Positions 31,034 through 42,405 of a stretch of 64,000 nucleotides of DNA are shown here, piece by piece; the first letter of the stretch is position 1, and each line of letters starts with the position of its first letter. The notes under the pieces are model-generated. The model did not search any database. It was not told where the DNA came from and saw only the letters and a list, made by a program, of their open reading frames with translations. Origin of the DNA: Triangularia verruculosa (lineage: Eukaryota > Ascomycota > Sordariomycetes > Sordariales > Podosporaceae); NCBI GenBank assembly GCA_033296885.1, contig MU863952.1, positions 1 through 64,000 of the forward strand, given 5' to 3'. Made by a program: the position numbers and the translations under genes.

Positions 31034-32742
31034 ATGTTGCGATCTCAGAGCACGTTTTTGAGCCTGAATGTTCTATCTATCCTCTTGTTCATGTGTTTTG
31101 CCTTGTCGGGTTCCAGCTCCGCCATGCCCTCCTATAAGCAGGTTAGTCTGCTGAAGGAGGAGGATGCGATCAGGTGCGCCAACCTCATTATTCACTATCT
31201 TCGTAACGGCCCGGAAGCCGCGGACTCTGTCGAGGCATTCATCTTCCAACCCCCCCATGATCGCTGGTACACACTCACAGGTGAACGTGATGATCCTGTT
31301 TTGGATGAAGAAAGTTATGACTTGGTGGTCAACTACATTCACACCCTTGATGTCGGTGATGACGTGCAAAAGGAAATGTTGGAGAGCATCGCGATCAAAA
31401 ACCAACGGATGGAGGAGACTTTTGAGCGAGATTCTGTTCATTCTCGGCCCGTGATCCCTCACTACACGTCGACTCTCGCGATCCTCCTTATCTCGCTCTG
31501 CCCCAACATCAACTATCTCAGACTCACCCCTGACTGGCCCCACCTCTCGTCGTACGACATCTTAGCTCAGTACCTTCTCAAAAATAACTACGGCGAACTC
31601 GAGAAGCCCGTGCTTCAAAAGCTCGCGGTCGTTCGCCTGGAAGCTATCAAAAGCTACTATATCGGTGGCGAGTTTTACGACAACATCAGATCTCTCTACT
31701 TCTTTCGCTACTTTCACCGGCTACCGTCAGTCTCCACCGTCATCATGGAGGGTTTCAACGACTACCAGGCGGACCAAGAGACTTTCCCGCCGAAATCTTC
31801 GGCAAATATCACGAGACTTGACATCGGCCACTCGGATATCTCAGGGCCGATGTTGTGTAGCATTATTCGGATTCCCCAGGCCCTTACACACGTTTCATTC
31901 TCCAACGCTGGGCTTTGGGACAACGACTTTAGCGAAACAGGGTCCGTGTCCCCTAAGAGTCTGAGCAAGTGTCTGCTGGAACACAGGGACAGTCTGGAGT
32001 CTCTGGATTTGGACGCTAGATTAGAGTTAGTCCCTGAGTTTCGTCAAAAGACTGCATCAAATCTCGAGCACGGGAGAGACTCATACAGCGAGTGGTGGCA
32101 TGAGGAAGGTGAAGGTGAGAGGGAAGTGGGACAGGATCATCTCCCTGAGTACTACGGGAGTCCTGGTGGGCAAGGCCTCAAAAGCTACGTGGCATTGGAC
32201 AGGCAGTTCGGCGTTGAAAGGGCGGGAGATGTACCGCTTTATCCTGTCGATTTGCCAGATCTGGTTGAGTACGAGTGGGGATCGATTGGCTCCCTGAAGC
32301 CTTTCAAAAGGATGACACATTTGAGTATTGTAAGCTTGTTCACTCACCTTTACCGCATGGGAGCCGGAATGTACATGTGCTGACTTCTACGACACAGAGA
32401 ATTGGGAATCTCCTGGGTTACGATGACACGGCATCGTACCATCGCAAGATTCCTCAATTAAGACACCGTCTTGTTGATCTTCTGCCACCCAATCTTCAAA
32501 GTTTGAAGTTATATGGTTATGACAAGGGGAAGCTTCCCGAAGTTGACGCTCACATCGCCGAGTTGCTGGCACAGAAGACTGAGAGGCTTCCAAATTTGAA
32601 AATTATTGAGGGTGTGGAAGAGTGTGTTCTTGGCGTCGTTGGGACCTATCCTGCAGTCCCCGGTGAAGACAAGCTTTGGCAGAGGCCTACAGATGGGGTG
32701 GGCTGGCTCGAGACCCCAACCGCTGAAGAGAGGGATTTGTGA
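31034..32742 (+). CDS. Leucine-rich-like protein of unknown function
   Basis: Two exons, 31034-32329 and 32398-32742, with a 68-nt intron (GTAAGC donor, GCTGAC branch, ACACAG acceptor) that joins HLSI to RIGNLL in frame; 546 residues. The C-terminal two thirds contain irregular leucine-rich segments (ITRLDIGHSDISGPML, LESLDLDARLEL, LPPNLQSLKLYGYD, LPNLKIIEG), as in fungal F-box/LRR-like proteins, but no F-box is evident. The first 30 residues are hydrophobic and could be a signal peptide. Equally, translation may start at the Met at 31124 (MPSYKQVSLL), which would make the protein cytoplasmic. No function can be assigned. Confidence 0.7.
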
Positions 32743-33477
32743 CCAGATCGATGTGGGCGCCATCTGCTTTGGTCTGCATACCTAGGTACCTAATCATGAT
32801 GTAGTTCCTCGAAGAGAGATATTCTCGATTCGGTTTTGTCCACATCGACCGCCGCATCTAGGACACGAGGCACTATCTAGACACCATTAACTATCCTTGC
32901 ACGAAGGGCAAAGATATACTTGCACGAGGCTTTTTATCCTTTGCCAGAGCAACTTGCGAGCTTGCTGATAAAGACCAGACCGGCTTGCTCGTGTTGTTAT
33001 CCATCAAGAGATAGTGGGAAACAGTCTGGGTAGCGCGTCATGTGTGAAATAGAAACACTCCTTCGCACCAATCCTTCTCTGCCCTCAATGGGAGAACCTA
33101 CTGCCAGTCGCCATGTCCTCTGTGCATGACATGTTGCAAGACATCGGAAGACAGGCTCCGTCAACTAGCGCTGAGCGACAGCCAGGAGCGGGTCATCCCG
33201 CTGTGTACATCGCCATCGCAATTTATCCGATGCAACCGAACCTCCCCAAACCGGGTCTACGTTCCCAAGTTCCCGGGAATTCCTGCTTCAGCTCCATTCC
33301 GTGTATTCGGAAAGGGCAAGTCGGACGACTGAGCCGGGCCGGCTTCGCTGGCAAGGTTCCTGTGCCTGTGGATATCGTGAAAATGTCATAAAAGCCTTGC
33401 CTTTTCCACCGTCGAAGCTTGGTAAAAGCTTGACTCTCCTGCCACCTTGGCACTTGTTTTGGTATCAGCTTGTAAAG
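32743..33477. other. Intergenic region, no gene seen
   Basis: 735 nt between two plus-strand genes. Contains a CCTAGGTACCTA motif near 32780 and the promoter of the CBM1 gene. Short overlapping open frames at 33113-33453 show no domain. Confidence 0.5.
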
Positions 33478-34400
33478 ATGCGTGTTCTCTCTTCAGTTCT
33501 CTTCATAACGGCGGGTGTTGTGGCTCAGACCGTTCGCGGGCCTTACGAGCAGTGCGGTGGGACAGGGCGGCCAGACGACAGATGCAGTGCTGGCTGGCAG
33601 TGCACAACATACAAGTAAGTCGTTTCCGATCCTGTATCCCTCGATTATGCTCACGATTGATAACATCTTGTAGCCCATATTACGCTCAGTGCGTACCAGC
33701 AGCAACCTCGGCACCGGCAGCAAGCTCCACCGCAGCAGTGTCTCCCACACCTCTTCCATCATCGCCACCCTTCGTGATTACTACTTCTTCATCTCGTGCA
33801 ATCACCACCCTCACGACCGTCACCACTACCTCCACCCAAGGCGGCTCAAGCCCGGGCCCCGTTGTCCCAACTCCAACCACGCTCCAGTCAGGTTGGTACT
33901 GGATCCGCGCGGTGGCCACCCCCAATTACCGCTCTTACCTCCAGCCTCAGCCCACCTCCACTCCTGTCCCTCGCGCGGCGGTCCTTGCCAACTCCAAGAC
34001 GGCCGCTCAGTTCCAACTCACCTCTGGTCAGCTCGTCCAGAACAACTTTGGGAACTCGCCCAACCTCTACCTCAACGTCGAGAACCCTACCGATAAGACT
34101 CAGAGGAGACTCAAGACCTGGTTTGACACCAAGCCTAACGCCTATGGTGCTTTTGGCTGGCAGGGTGATACCCTCATCTGGACTGTCAGCGACATCAACA
34201 GGCCAAACAGTGCGGCTTGGTTGGTCTGCGGCGATAATAAGGAGGTCTTCATAAATACTGGGGCGTTCTTGTGGGATACCCCTGCCGGATGCTTTGACCA
34301 TACCGTGAGTTTAACCTTCCCCCTGGTCTGCTGAATTGAGAGTATCTGACATGCGTGGTGATAGATTCATTCGTATAATGGTGCTCAGGCCGACGTGTAA
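33478..34400 (+). CDS. Secreted protein with fungal cellulose-binding module (CBM1)
   Basis: Three exons: 33478-33614, 33674-34304 and 34365-34400. The introns of 59 and 60 nt have GTAAGT/TAG and GTGAGT/TAG ends and keep the frame; 267 residues. Residues 1-17 form a signal peptide (MRVLSSVLFITAGVVAQ). Residues about 22-53 are a CBM1: YEQCGGTG, a Cys pair in CSAGWQC, and NPYYAQC, with aromatic residues for flat cellulose binding. A Ser/Thr/Pro linker follows to about residue 110. The remaining 150 residues (SGWYWIRAVATPNYRSYL, the NNFGNSPNLYLNVE region and FGWQGDTLIWTV) form a domain I do not recognise; it is not an obvious glycoside hydrolase. The likely role is binding to plant cell wall. 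Confidence 0.85.
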
Positions 34401-34505
34401 AGTGCTTAGTTCGCCTGAGGATTGTTATGGTTGGGAGCTGGCGGTTGCAGCAGCGATATAGAACTCGAGTGTAGATACAGATACAATGAGATGAAATAGG
34501 AAGTG

Positions 34506-35888
34506 CTATGGCCACATGGACTCATACATGTACAACCAATCATCCCAATATTGCTCGAATCTGCCTGTCAGCCAGCTTCTTCCGTCTCCGTCCCCGCCGA
34601 TCTTCCAGGGTCTTGTGTGGAGCCCCTCTGTCTTGAGATGGCGCTTCAAGGCTACATTCATGCTAAACGAGCTTGGGCTGATCCCAAAGAAGTGGTCGCT
34701 CTCGACGAGAACAATAAAGTCAATCAAGGCTTGCTGATCCCACGTCAGAGCCTCAAGCATCGATAGATCCTCCTTCGAGTACTTGGCAAACAGGTCATGC
34801 TTGGTGATGACACCCATTCCCGACCTCCTCTCTGCCTCATCCACCAGCTTCGCCGCCTCTGTCTTGTTTCCTGTAGCTAGGTAAGCGGCTTTGATGCCCG
34901 TTGCCTCAGCCTTTGCAAGATAGGCCTCCGTCTGGTTCCCAAAATCCGGCCAACGACTAAGCGCATCACTCTCGGTCCTCAGATGCAAGCCCACATACCG
35001 CCGATCGTTTCCATGACTTCTCGCAAAATCCTTCATATACCCCGTCGCTCTAAATCCCAAAGCCAGGATATCCTCCCTGAACCTAAGAAGCCCTCCGAAA
35101 GTGGCAGTGAATTCTGGTCCATCTTTCCACGTCGGCCATTCGAACTGCACGCCCCAGGGAAACCTCACTGGTCTGGGGTTCATTTCGTTCAGTTGCGGCC
35201 ACCCAAACTGCTCTTCTGTCTCGTCGAGATAGCTTGCAAAAGACTTGTCAAACACGCCGACATGTTTGTTGAGATCTCGCTTATCACAGCCCCCTCTCCG
35301 TCCCAGATCGTGTGGTCTGACCTTTTCGGCTCTGACAGGGAGCCGGACATTTGGGATGGACTCATCGTTGTCGTAAACGGTGATGTGAGGGCAGGCTTTT
35401 TGGAAATTGCTTCGAAAGTGGTCTTCGTCAAAAAAGTAGGTGAATGGCCGGTAGTCGAGCATCAAATCTGCCAAGTTCTTCTCACTCCGGGTGCGGATTC
35501 GGGGTAGGACCAAGCCAGTGGCGCCTGCTTCGATGCCATAGCGGACGCAGGTGAGGACGTAGTTCCGAATATTGCCTATCCCACCGGAGTTGTTATCGCA
35601 GATGAAGACCAGGCCGGGCTTCCAGTTGTTTTGCTCACGGCAGACGCGTTGAAGGGGCCAACTGACGAAGGGCGAATTGGGGTGGGACAGGTCGACGTTG
35701 TTGTACTGGGATTGCTGGTGAGATGATCCTGGGGAGTGATATGTGCTTTCATACAAGCATATTTTGGGGAGGCGGCAAGACCAAATAGTGACCAAGGAGA
35801 TGAGGCAGACCAGGAAGAGAACGCCCCGGGGCCGGGACACCAAAGATGGAGACATGGTTGGGCTGATGAGGCCCATCTTTGTCTTCAT
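34506..35888 (-). CDS. O-fucosyltransferase-like type II membrane protein
   Basis: Single exon, 460 residues, convergent with the CBM1 gene (105 nt between stop codons). The N-terminus carries one hydrophobic anchor at about residues 22-38 (GVLFLVCLISLVTIW), typical of a Golgi type II enzyme. The catalytic part has GGIGNIRNYVL near residue 103 and GLHLRTESDALSRWPDF near residue 315. These resemble the donor-binding motifs of GDP-fucose protein O-fucosyltransferase-like GT-B proteins in fungi. WDQQALIDFIVLVESDHFFG near the end is the usual late motif of these families. The acceptor and even the sugar donor are unproven. Confidence 0.7.
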   Translation of the reverse strand: MKTKMGLISPTMSPSLVSRPRGVLFLVCLISLVTIWSCRLPKICLYESTYHSPGSSHQQSQYNNVDLSHPNSPFVSWPLQRVCREQNNWKPGLVFICDNNSGGIGNIRNYVLTCVRYGIEAGATGLVLPRIRTRSEKNLADLMLDYRPFTYFFDEDHFRSNFQKACPHITVYDNDESIPNVRLPVRAEKVRPHDLGRRGGCDKRDLNKHVGVFDKSFASYLDETEEQFGWPQLNEMNPRPVRFPWGVQFEWPTWKDGPEFTATFGGLLRFREDILALGFRATGYMKDFARSHGNDRRYVGLHLRTESDALSRWPDFGNQTEAYLAKAEATGIKAAYLATGNKTEAAKLVDEAERRSGMGVITKHDLFAKYSKEDLSMLEALTWDQQALIDFIVLVESDHFFGISPSSFSMNVALKRHLKTEGLHTRPWKIGGDGDGRSWLTGRFEQYWDDWLYMYESMWP

Positions 35889-36638
35889 CTCATGTCGAAA
35901 GGAAGGATTGAAGTTGAGGAAACAAGATGAGCCTCATGAGCTTGGTGGTACGGAGAAATGGAGACGTGTTGATGTGCGGATAAATCGTCTTGGGGTCGAA
36001 TGCCATGGCGGACATTGGTCCGTTTTTGCCCACGGAGGCACGACTCCGAGCCCATGACCCGACATCCGAGGGGGCACATGGAAGATACACCCATCGACGA
36101 GCTTGTCAACATGGTGGTGTATGAGGACCGAATGCGTGGTGTTCATCTGCCAACATGACTTCATGTTCGCTTTCCAGAGATGTCTTTAAGAACACGCGAC
36201 TGTGGTTTATCACTGATGAAGAGCTTGGACTGCTAGCTGTCTGCTCAAGGACGAGAACAGCCTCGACGGAACCAGAAATACAAATACCAGTTGCGAGGTT
36301 GCTTCCTGTCTCTGATCGTGTTCAAGAAAATAAGCAAGAGGTCATGTTCACTATCCACAAGCCAAACAAATGTTGAAGTGGTTGGGGACGCAGCTTGTCG
36401 CGTCAGGGTCCAAAAGCTTGGCTGAACAGGGGCTATCGCAAGGTGGGGTTGATGCGGGGTGATAAGATGCCCCGCTAAAAAGTTGAAAATCCACAAATTT
36501 CTGGTGGACTGCGCTCAAGAATTTTGCGATCACCACACCCGACGAGCCTCGCCAGCCAGTCGCCCGAACTATCGCATCGCAAACAATCGATCAGTCCCAT
36601 ACCCGGCTCAATATTGCTAGACAGGAGACAGATTCACA
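35889..36638. other. Divergent promoter region
   Basis: 750 nt between the minus-strand glycosyltransferase-like gene and the plus-strand Rrb1 gene. No further gene is supported. Confidence 0.5.
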
Positions 36639-38108
36639 ATGTCTAAGCGCACTGCTGACGAAGACAGCGCCGGCCCCCTCAAGGGCCGTAGCCGCCCCGA
36701 TGCCATGGACGTCGACGACGATAAGACCAACGAGATGGGCGAGTTCGAGGACGAGTTCGAAGATGAGTTCGAGAGCGAGGACGAGATTATCGAGGCCGGT
36801 GTAGACGGCAGACCAGACGTCGAGCGGGAGGCGGAAGAGGGCGCCATGGAGCTCGACAATCCCCAAGGCACATTCATCGTCGGCAGAACGAAACTCGAGC
36901 CTGGCCAGACCCTCTCCCCCGATCCCACCACATACCGCATGCTTCACAACCTGAGCACACCATGGCCATGCCTCTCCTTCGATATCATTCGCGACGGTCT
37001 CGGCGATAACCGCAGCGTCTACCCCATGACCATGTACACAGTAGCCGGCACCCAGGCTGAGAGCAGCAAGGCCTCAGACAACTCGCTCATGGTGATGAAG
37101 CTGAGTGCTCTGAGCAAGATGCAGGGTGGTGACGACGACGATTCGAGTGACGACGAGGACGATGATGAGGATTCTGACCCTCTCCTTGAGCACAAGAGCA
37201 TTCCTCTCAACAGCACCACGAACCGGATACGAGCCCACCAGGCCCCTGCCACCGGTGCCTCCCAGACTCCCACCACCCTTACCGCTACCATGACCGAGTC
37301 CACCAACGTCTACATCCACGATATCACCCCCCACCTCGCCTCCTTTGATACCCCGGGTACCATCATCACCCCCCAACAAAACAAGCCTCTGTGCACCATC
37401 CGCGCCCACAAGTCCGAGGGTTACGCCGTGGATTGGTCAACCCTTCACCCACAAGGCAAGCTCCTGACGGGCGACAACGACGGTCTCATCTACATGACCA
37501 CCCGCACCGACGGCGGCGGTTTTGTCACCGATACTCGTGCCTTCACGGGCCACAGGTCATCTGTGGAAGAACTCCAATGGTCGCCCTCTGAGGCTTCCGT
37601 TTTTGCCTCTGCCTCGTCTGACGGCACGATCCGCGTCTGGGATATCCGCAGTAAGGCTCGGAAGCCAGCGCTCAGCATGCAAGTCAGCAACGTCGACGTA
37701 AACGTCATGTCTTGGTCGAGACAAACGACCCACCTGTTGGCCTCTGGTGACGATGCCGGTGTATGGGGCGTCTGGGATTTGAGGCAATGGAAGTCGGATG
37801 GCAAGCCCACACCTATCGCCAGCTTCGACTACCACAAGGAGCAGATTACCAGTGTCGAGTGGCATCCTACTGACGACAGTATCGTTGCTGTTTCGGCCGG
37901 TGATAACACGGTCACCATCTGGGATTTGGCCGTCGAGCTGGACGACGAGGAGAGCAAGGACACCGGCGGTGTGGCTGATGTGCCTCCCCAGCTTCTGTTC
38001 GTGCACTACCAGAACTTGGCCAAGGAGGTCCACTGGCACCCTCAAGTTCCTGGTGTACTTTGTGGGACGGGCGAGGAGTTTAGCATTTTCAGGACTATTA
38101 GCGTATAG
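36639..38108 (+). CDS. rrb1: Ribosome assembly protein Rrb1 (GRWD1 family WD40 protein)
   Basis: Single exon, 489 residues. Rrb1 is a nuclear chaperone that escorts ribosomal protein L3 during 60S assembly; the family is also related to histone-binding RbAp proteins. Evidence: a strongly acidic N-terminus (EFEDEFEDEFESEDE), the family motif YRMLHNLSTPWPCLSFDII near residue 100, and an acidic insert (DDDDSSDDEDDDEDSD). Five C-terminal WD40 repeats follow (EGYAVDWS, FTGHRSSVEELQWSP ending in IRVWDIR, VNVMSWS ending in GVWDLR, YHKEQITSVEWHP ending in TIWDLA, and KEVHWHPQVPGVL). Length and domain order agree with yeast and Neurospora homologues. The 3' end faces the catalase gene (convergent, 139 nt). 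Confidence 0.92.
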   Translation: MSKRTADEDSAGPLKGRSRPDAMDVDDDKTNEMGEFEDEFEDEFESEDEIIEAGVDGRPDVEREAEEGAMELDNPQGTFIVGRTKLEPGQTLSPDPTTYRMLHNLSTPWPCLSFDIIRDGLGDNRSVYPMTMYTVAGTQAESSKASDNSLMVMKLSALSKMQGGDDDDSSDDEDDDEDSDPLLEHKSIPLNSTTNRIRAHQAPATGASQTPTTLTATMTESTNVYIHDITPHLASFDTPGTIITPQQNKPLCTIRAHKSEGYAVDWSTLHPQGKLLTGDNDGLIYMTTRTDGGGFVTDTRAFTGHRSSVEELQWSPSEASVFASASSDGTIRVWDIRSKARKPALSMQVSNVDVNVMSWSRQTTHLLASGDDAGVWGVWDLRQWKSDGKPTPIASFDYHKEQITSVEWHPTDDSIVAVSAGDNTVTIWDLAVELDDEESKDTGGVADVPPQLLFVHYQNLAKEVHWHPQVPGVLCGTGEEFSIFRTISV

Positions 38109-38247
38109 AGATTTTTGACTTGGGAAATAAAAAGCAAACAGAGTCACCACATCAACCAACACAGCTTTCGGGGGACGACAGTAATATTGCATATGAACCT
38201 GATAGTTGCCAAAACTCCTTACAATACTAATACACCAGAGGATTAAA

Positions 38248-40140
38248 CTAATAGTTATAAACAGGACCCGGAGGAGCGAAACCCGTAAGCTTCTCCCCGT
38301 TCAAAGGCTGGAACTTCTTCTCCTTATACCACGTGTGGGCATTTTCCGCCAGGCTCTTCACCTCGTTGATAGCAAACTGCGGCGATGGCAGAAGCTGGAA
38401 CACACCCTCCGAGTAATCCGGAGAAATGTTGTACAGCTGGGCGAGGTACTTTTTCTGTTTTTTTGCTGTCAGCCACCAAGGTTACTACCACATCAGCATA
38501 TCGCGTCCAAACATACCTGAATCTCGGGATACTTGACAATACCCAAGTACTTGGCCGTATTCTGGATCGTGTTCTCCCTCTGCTGGGGCGTCATCACCCT
38601 CGCCCAGAGCTGCGTCGCCTGCGCGTAGTCGTTCTTCTTGCCCTCGTGCCAGTAGTGGCTCTTGCGGCTCATGATGTTGTCGCTGACCGCGTACGGCGCC
38701 TCCGCCGCGTCGGGTCTGAACTTGTGCGCGAAGCTGTTGGGCGCGTACTGCTTGTTGCCGGCGTGGTTCGCGTCTGCCCTCATGGGGCCGTCAAAGTTGA
38801 GCGAGGCGTAGCTCTTGGCCATGAAGGGGCAGTTGACGGGGATTTGGTGGAGGTTGACGCCGATGCGGTGGTACTGGGCGTCGCGGTAGAAGAACATGCG
38901 GAACTGGAGGAGCGGGTCGGGGGAGTCCTCGATGCCGGGGACCATGGAGCCGGGGGAGAAGGCGGCTTGCTCAACATCGCGGGTGAAGTTCTCGGGGTTC
39001 TTGTTCAGGACAAAACGGCCGAATTCCTTGAGGGGGAACTGGGTTCTGGGCCAGACCTTGGTCACGTCGAAGGGGTCGAAGCCGAGGAGGTCGGGGTCGG
39101 CCTGCTCGGGCTGCATCACCTGGACGTAGGCGGTCCACTCGATTTCCTCACCGGCCTCAATCGCATCCCAGAGGTCACGTTTGGAGTAATCAGGGTCTCT
39201 GCCGCACATGGCAACGGCTTCGGAGTCGGTGAACTGCTTCTGGCCGTGCTTGGCGAGGAAGGTGTACTTGATGTATACAAACTTGCCCTCCTTGTTCACC
39301 CACTTGAAGGTGTGGCAGCCATATCCGTGGTTGTAGCGCCAGCCGACTGGAGTGCCGTGATCCGAGAAGAACATGAGACCGGCATGGTTGGCTTCCGGGG
39401 TATTCGCAAGCAAGTCGAAGAGGGCGTCATAATCGAGCAGAAAGTTGCGTGGGTTGCGGGACTGAGAGCGGATGACATCGGGGCCTTGAATGGGGTCGCG
39501 GCAGAAGAAGACGGGGAAGTTGAGGCCTACAATGTCGTAGTTGCCTTCGGTGGTGTACAGCTTGACGGCGAAGCCACGAGGGTTGCGGCCTTCGTCGGGG
39601 AACTCACGGCCGAAGGTCACCGTTGAAAAGCGAGTGAAGACAGGAGTCTTCTCACCAACACTGGAGAGAAAGTCGGCTTTCTGAGGCACAGTCAGCTTAC
39701 CTGTTCCCGATGGAAGATGAGTAGGGGATATATACCGTGAGCTCAGTCACATCCTGAGTGCACTCGAAGTAACCAAAGGCACCGGAGCCACATGGATGGA
39801 CCATGCGCTCGAGGGGCTTGGATCGGTTGAAGTGCTGCTGCTTCTGGAAGAGGAACACATCGCTGGCTACGGGGATACCGCCAATGTTCTTGCTGTGAGA
39901 GGGGTCTGGGAACGGGATGGCTTCGTTGTTGGTGAAGTAGAGGGCATCGTCTTCCCTCTTTCCACCGGCCGAGGCACCGGAAACCTTCGCGATGATGTCG
40001 GCAGGCCCCTCGTTGGCGCTTTGCATATGGGTCAGACGAGGGTTGCGGCGCTCGCCCACCAACTCGGCGGCAATGCCAGCAGCAGTTGCCTTGAGAGGGT
40101 GTTGGCGAGGGTCCATCTGGTTGGAGTTGAGGCCCGACAT
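38248..40140 (-). CDS. Catalase-like heme protein with Gln at the distal His position
   Basis: Three exons on the minus strand: 40140-39736, 39680-38517 and 38454-38248. The introns are 55 and 62 nt and the protein 591 residues. Catalases dismutate hydrogen peroxide. The heme Tyr motif is present (RMFFYRDAQYHRIG), as are the heme-pocket stretch RFSTVTFGREFPD, the Asn loop in IVGLNFPVFFCRDP, and DHGTPVGWRYNHGYGCH. At the distal site, where active catalases have VTHDI, this protein has ECTQDVTEL: the codon is CAG (Gln). If the alignment holds, the essential distal His is missing and normal catalase activity is doubtful. The C-terminus (PVYNY) carries no SKL peroxisome signal. The product is a standard small-subunit-type architecture with an N-terminal extension of 60-70 residues. 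ATG 40140 is the first in-frame Met that fits (MSGLNSNQMDPRQHP). Confidence 0.9.
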
Positions 40141-41093
40141 GGTTACCAGGGTTATGAGTTGTGATGATCTCCTAAAATTTAGACAATCCGTTAAGGTTCT
40201 CAAGATGAGTAAAACTAGAGTTGAAACAAGCGGCGGTCATCTCCCCGGTTTCCCCTGGTCCTTCTTTTATACCACCAACACCATCATCGGATCGCATTCT
40301 TCCTGGCGATCATGGCCCAGTCTATTTCGATGAAAGCCCGTCAGTAGGGCGACAACAAACACTTCCCGCATGAGAACGTCGAGTCAATGAATCATCATGT
40401 GAGAGAAGGGCAGCTACGGTGTTGTCTATTAGCCCGTGGGAGCTCAGGAGGCCGAAGCTGCCAAAGGAACAAAAGCTCCGGCTGAAACACAACGTGGTTG
40501 ACTGGGTCAAGAGCTCTTTCTGTTCGCGAATCTCGATGCAATTGTCCAATGGGCGTTCGGCTGTTTTGTTGCTTCAGGAGCTCGCCCGTAATGATGACAT
40601 CATTGATTCCTGGTGTCGTCTTCGATGAAACCATACACCACTCGCTCCTCAGCCGTCAAGGTGTGGTCAGATCTAACCCAAAAGCTGTTTAATACCACTA
40701 TTGTATAAAAGTTTTGTTGTTGTTCTCTGGGTTGATGTTGCGGCGTTGGTGCTCAGTTGCAGCTGAGCGAGCCGGCCAGCTGCTATACCATTTCGCTTTC
40801 CGTAACCTGTGAGTGACCGTCTCAACATAACAACCAGCTAAACCGATGAAACCTACTATCTAAGATCCTGACACCCCAAGACTTTGCGCAAAGGGAAAGA
40901 TGAGACGATATCTTTGGTTGAACCGAAGTCCTGGGTATCTCTGCTCACTACTACGTCTTGGTGACGTGATGCCATCTGTCCCACTTCGCTCAGTTCAAAC
41001 CCTCTATACAAATAATGACCCACGATCCCTGGTGGGGAATCAGCTTCTCGGTTTTGTGTGAAATCTGAATGCTTCCTTGCCAATTCACTCACA
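40141..41093. other. Divergent promoter region (catalase-like and HHE genes)
   Basis: About 950 nt with no supported gene. Short open frames at 40395-40692 on both strands look like chance. It presumably holds both promoters. Confidence 0.5.
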
Positions 41094-41889
41094 ATGCTCG
41101 CAAGTCGCTTCCTCACCAAAAGACTCATCCCGCGGCGGGGGTTTTCGCCGGCCGCGATGCTCTCGGCCCGCGTTCGGCCAATTCAGACGCGGAATGCCCT
41201 GGGTGTTGCTTGTATGGCAACAATTACACAGGCCATTACCGACGACCACCGCCATATCCAGGATTGCTACAACGAAGTGGTGAATTCAACTGACCCCGAC
41301 CACCAGCAACGGTGGGGTAACCAATTTACCTGGGAACTAGCCCGCCACTCGGTGGGAGAGGAGCTAATTCTGTATCCCGCTTTCGAGTGGCATATGGGTA
41401 CCGTTGGGAGCCAAATTGCCGAGACTGACAGAAAGGACCATCATCAGGTTCGGTCTCTCTCCACCTCTCTTGGGTAGTGCAATAGAGGCTGCTGACACGA
41501 TGAAGGTTAAGAAAATGCTCAAAGAATTCCAAGGCATGAGCTCTTCTGATCCCGACTACATACCAAAGATCAAGGCGCTATGGTGCAAGCTCGAGGACCA
41601 CATCAAGGACGAGGAAGGCAATGACCTGCCCGCCCTCGAGCAGAAGCTCACGCCTGAACATTCCGAGTCCATGGCCAAGACCTTTGGACGGACCAAGCAC
41701 TTTGTCCCCAGTCGCAGTCACCCCTTGGCGGGAGAGCATCCTCCCTTTGAATCAGTCATGGGTTTGTTGACAGCCCCCCTGGACCGCCTCACTGACATGT
41801 TCCGCAAGTTTCCCGAGAAGGACAAGGAGGCTAGGCCGAGCGGACCGAGGATTGATATTCCGCCGGGAAGCAATGTGATTCACGACTGA
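41094..41889 (+). CDS. Hemerythrin HHE domain protein, probably mitochondrial
   Basis: Two exons, 41094-41447 and 41506-41889. The 58-nt intron has a GTTCGG donor, GCTGAC branch and AAG acceptor; 245 residues. The first 35-40 residues are rich in Arg and Ser with no acidic residues (MLASRFLTKRLIPRRGF), like a mitochondrial presequence. The HHE four-helix bundle provides di-iron ligands: DDHRHIQ near residue 47, HSVGEELILYPAFEWH near 83, DRKDHHQ near 115 and LEDHIKDEEGNDLP near 150. Such proteins bind a non-heme di-iron centre and are linked to oxygen, NO or iron handling. The gene is divergent from the catalase-like gene, so shared redox or iron control is conceivable but not shown. The AAG acceptor is unusual; the frame and the conserved HHQ/VKK junction support it. 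Confidence 0.85.
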
Positions 41890-42405
41890 TGGCTGGGGCA
41901 CAGCTGAAAAGTTGCTTGTTTCCACTGCTGTTGATTCAGGGCCAGACTGAACATCCCGCGCGCTGGTTCGAGGGGTGAAAGGTGGTTGGAACTTGTATAT
42001 CTTCAAAAACAATCACAAAACTATAAGCAGTTCTACCTGTTCTCACTCGCGTAAAAGGTCTGAAGGCCGTAAACATAGGTAGGGAAGCTTGCTTCTGTAA
42101 GCATTTGCAATAACATGCATCACTTCTCAACACGATACGACGCTGACCAAGACCACCCAACTGAAAAGGGCAGTCTTTGATCATGGGTTCAACCACCCAA
42201 CATGGGGCTGCCCCTCACCGGCAGTTAATTTATATCCGCCGCAGTGGTAATATATCTTGACCACTTGCATTCCACCTTCATACCTACCTATATTCATTAT
42301 GATACACATGCGGCAGGCATTCCCGCATCGCTACCGGAGGGCACACTCAGATTTGAAACCCAAATCTTTCTGGTGATCAACCTCTTGAAAGCAAGAGCCT
42401 GGAAC
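41890..42405. other. Intergenic region, promoter of the MFS gene
   Basis: About 516 nt with no gene seen; a short TACCTACC motif lies near 42280. Confidence 0.45.

Noticed and set aside
38385..39626. 413-codon plus-strand open frame
   Set aside because: Antisense shadow of the catalase-like exon 2; low-complexity Val/Glu/Leu composition.
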